Below are positions 62,129 through 64,000 of a DNA stretch of 64,000 nucleotides, in pieces. Position numbers and translations under genes: made by a program. Below the pieces are notes generated by a model that worked only from the letters and a program-made list of their open reading frames with translations, was not told the origin of the DNA and made no database searches. Positions within the stretch are counted from its first letter, which is position 1. Every line of letters begins with the position of its first letter. The DNA comes from Candidatus Thiodiazotropha sp. (ex Epidulcina cf. delphinae) (GTDB lineage: Bacteria > Pseudomonadota > Gammaproteobacteria > Chromatiales > Chromatiaceae), in the NCBI GenBank assembly GCA_025656455.1, contig JAHXHS010000004.1:123934-187933 (forward strand), written 5' to 3'.

Positions 62129-62635
62129 TTACCCTTGGTGGCCGTTGGGAATTTCAGCGAGTTCCAAGGTGGCTCGGTAGATGCCCGGATAGGAGTCCGG
62201 TATCTCGACGGCATCAGCGACCTTTCGATAGAAGTCCGCTGATCCGGCCATGCCGACAATGGCATAACCATAGCCTTTCAGTCGCATCTCCAACAGGCAT
62301 GCCTCGGTCAGCGACCGGCCGATACCTGCCCCCCGTGAGTTCTCGACCACGCCAAGGGGTCCGAAATAGCCCAAGGCAGTCGCGTCGTAACAGGCGAATC
62401 CAAGCAGTGACGAACCACGCTGAGCAACGAAACAGGAGCAAGGCATATTGGCAAGCGCTTGCTGGAGTTCTCCCACCCACAAAGCAGGAAAGTGTATTTC
62501 AGCCCAGGAGAGAAGCTGCGGCCGATCGGGACCGATGGGTTTGCGAATCGTGACATCGCTTTCGACCTGCTCATGAATAGAGTTCCAATTGAAATCCAAC
62601 GCATATAGCTTGATAAGCATGTCGTTATTTGCCAT
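62129..62635 (-). CDS. GNAT-family N-acetyltransferase
   Basis: This 168-residue protein shows the acetyl-CoA-binding pattern SRGAGIGRSL with beta strands LLGFACYDATALGYFGPLGV before it and FYRKVADAV after. The N-terminus (IRKPIGPDRPQLLSWAEIHFP) precedes the fold. Substrate unknown. The Met at residue 6 is an alternative start. It is divergent from the YkgJ-type gene across element D2. Confidence 0.9.
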   Translation of the reverse strand: MANNDMLIKLYALDFNWNSIHEQVESDVTIRKPIGPDRPQLLSWAEIHFPALWVGELQQALANMPCSCFVAQRGSSLLGFACYDATALGYFGPLGVVENSRGAGIGRSLTEACLLEMRLKGYGYAIVGMAGSADFYRKVADAVEIPDSYPGIYRATLELAEIPNGHQG

Positions 62636-62661
62636 CTTAACCTTATCCTTCTTGTCACAAG

Positions 62662-62811
62662 TTATTAACCCGGCACCCTAATAGGCCATGTTCAGCCGTC
62701 GTGTGCCGGGCTACAGCAAGGCATCAAAACTGACTGTAGCACTTCTACAGTCAGTTTTGATAACGCAGTCTGTAGCCCTGAACATGGCCTATTAGGGTGG
62801 CGGGTTAATAA
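62662..62811. repeat. Palindromic element, family D copy 2, 34-bp outer stem with inner hairpin
   Basis: Outer arms 62662-62695 and 62778-62811 start TTATTAACCCGGCA, as in the 3400 copy. They pair with one exception at a G/C position, and the middle of the arm differs from the other copy while staying self-complementary. The inside holds a hairpin with a CAAAACTGACTGTAG arm and shared bases GATAACGCAGTCTGTAG with the 3400 copy. It separates divergent genes and must hold or border their promoters. Confidence 0.85.
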
Positions 62812-62837
62812 TATTATCAAATGCTGGAATAGAGACA

Positions 62838-63593
62838 TTGGCCGAGCAGAACAGACCACAGGCCGAGACTATCGAGGCAGAGATCCGTATCGGCAGTGAA
62901 AGCGTACGCCTCTCGGCCCGAATTTCCAATGATCCCGTATATTTACATGAGATGCTTCCGCTGTTTCAAAATCTTACCAACAAGATCGTCGAGATTGGCG
63001 TCAAGGAGGCGGAGGCGAGGGGAAAGCGGATATCCTGTCGCAATGGGTGCGGTGCCTGTTGCTCACAGCTGGTTCCCGTCGGTGAGGCGGAAGGGGTCGC
63101 TCTATTGGATCTTATAGATGTCATGCCTGCAGCCAGGCAGACTGAGATTCGAGCGCGTTTTTTGCGGAACATGACGGTTCTGCGGCAGGCGGGATTGTTG
63201 GAGAATCTGGACCGGGCGGTGATCTCTAACGACAGAGAGAGGCTCAGGGCGATCGGTATTGACTACTTCAAGCTAAACATGCCTTGTCCCTTTCTGGAAA
63301 ATCAATCCTGTTCTATTCACCCATCCCGCCCTTTGAGCTGTCGTGAATTCCTGGTGGTATCCGATCCGCTGTACTGCGCGCGATCAGATCCTGAAAGGGT
63401 GGAGTGCGTGGCATTGCCGAAACGGATTTCACCGATTCTCTACACCATGAGCCAGCAGAAAAATCAACCGGGAAAGGGTTTCCTCCCTCTGGCCCAATTG
63501 CTGACAAGAGAACAGTCGCTGCGTGAGGATCAACCATCCCCTGAACCGGCCGTGGATTTGCTGAAACGTTTTCTTGGAAACCTTGCGAATTAG
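62838..63593 (+). CDS. YkgJ-family cysteine cluster protein
   Basis: This 251-residue protein carries the motif CRNGCGACCSQLVP (CxxxCxxCC), then CPFLENQSCSIHPSRPLSCREF and a later Cys, matching the Fe/Zn-binding cysteine cluster of the YkgJ/UPF0153 family. The N-terminus is a charged helical region. The start is a TTG at 62838. Biochemical role unknown. Confidence 0.92.
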   Translation: MAEQNRPQAETIEAEIRIGSESVRLSARISNDPVYLHEMLPLFQNLTNKIVEIGVKEAEARGKRISCRNGCGACCSQLVPVGEAEGVALLDLIDVMPAARQTEIRARFLRNMTVLRQAGLLENLDRAVISNDRERLRAIGIDYFKLNMPCPFLENQSCSIHPSRPLSCREFLVVSDPLYCARSDPERVECVALPKRISPILYTMSQQKNQPGKGFLPLAQLLTREQSLREDQPSPEPAVDLLKRFLGNLAN

Positions 63594-63683
63594 AAAAACT
63601 CTCGCAAAGACGCCAAGATCGCAAAGCTATAACTTATTGGGCTCTTCCCCTGATCGAGGGGGTAACAGAAAAGCACATGAATA

Positions 63684-63873
63684 GGCCGCAAATGAACGCC
63701 AATCACCGCAAATAACGCAAATGGTTTCACCATTTATGACGAGGTATATCAGAACCTGTGAATCCTGGGAACTCATATACCGACTTGATCCGGTAACAAG
63801 CAAGCATTTCGTTATTAATCCGAAGGATTGAAAAATTTGCGGTCCTTTGCGGTGATTGGCGTTTATTTGCGGC
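63684..63873. repeat. Inverted repeat pair of the GGCCGCAAATGAACGCC type
   Basis: About 39-bp arms (63684-63722 and 63834-63873) are complementary with small differences, and a degenerate single arm is near 1557. It fills the gene-free 63594-64000 tail along with a CTCTCGCAAAG half-repeat (63597), and a GC hairpin at 63929-63947 (stem CCGCGTCC, loop TAC). No CDS was recognised in this tail. Confidence 0.65.
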
Positions 63874-64000
63874 CAATTAACCTTTCTACCGATGACCGGA
63901 ATAGCCGTATTTAGTTTGACGTAGAAACCCGCGTCCTACGGACGCGGTCATGAGAGACTGGCTTTGCCTGTCACGAATTAGAAAGCTCATGTTAAATCCG

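Noticed and set aside
1..64000. CRISPR array, rRNA, prophage or plasmid origin
   Set aside because: No regularly spaced direct repeats, rRNA-like stretches, integrase or replication genes were seen.

Overview
The window looks like a gammaproteobacterial chromosome segment, probably from the Chromatiales-like sulfur-oxidiser or symbiont neighbourhood. That placement is an inference from the gene repertoire (complete type VI secretion system, PEP-CTERM remnant, thiol peroxidase, triple-SBP hybrid kinase, abundant palindromic intergenic repeats). No rRNA or tRNA gene was found to confirm it.

Layout. 1-7.4 kb: a lysine-rich membrane protein, thiol peroxidase Tpx, an unrecognised protein, then a tight trio of receptor-like Ser/Thr kinase, LysM/NodB lipoprotein and TPR lipoprotein. 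7.4-12.8 kb: an AT-richer accessory stretch with a propeller lipoprotein, two small secreted proteins, a lone REP-associated (RAYT) transposase and a start-less PEP-CTERM gene remnant. 13.1-16.9 kb: a compact apparent RiPP cluster made of an 82-residue precursor with a Cys/Gly-rich tail, two radical SAM/SPASM enzymes and a B12-type radical SAM enzyme, all translationally overlapped. 17.0-22.1 kb: a clan-J-like glycosidase lipoprotein, a Nudix protein lacking its catalytic glutamates, a PEBP-family protein and an ACP-FAAL-PlsC fusion. 22.3-27.6 kb: a hybrid histidine kinase with three periplasmic solute-binding domains, overlapped with a REC/HD-GYP response regulator.

27.7-52.2 kb (minus strand): a full T6SS locus, read tssA, tssB, tssC, hcp, tagJ, tssE, tssF, tssG, tssH, tagH, tssJ, tssK, tssL, tssM, tagF, pppA, with a LysM/TPR lipoprotein downstream and an unusual TssB-TssC fusion upstream. 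53.2-61.3 kb (plus strand): the vgrG effector island with vgrG, a DUF6484-like gene, a DUF2169-like gene, a ketoacyl-synthase-like pseudoenzyme, a PAAR-like (DUF4150) effector with an SHH-type nuclease tail, a propeller protein (candidate immunity) and a TIGR02270-like HEAT protein. The kinase at 3.7 kb, TagH (FHA) and PppA together make a plausible threonine-phosphorylation switch for the T6SS. 61.5-64 kb: a small membrane protein, a GNAT acetyltransferase and a YkgJ-type cysteine-cluster protein.

The most striking structure outside genes is a set of 150-295 bp elements. Their 33-34 bp terminal inverted repeats enclose one or two inner hairpins. Four copies carry a CCCTTCGGG (UUCG-type) junction. 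In three related copies (52.5, 52.9 and 61.3 kb) the loops are nearly identical while all three stems differ with compensating changes. This covariation points to a selected nucleic-acid fold. Two further copies (3.4 and 62.7 kb) form a second family with the same 34-bp outer stem design. They sit at the borders of the T6SS blocks, and one has landed at the 3' end of a coding region.
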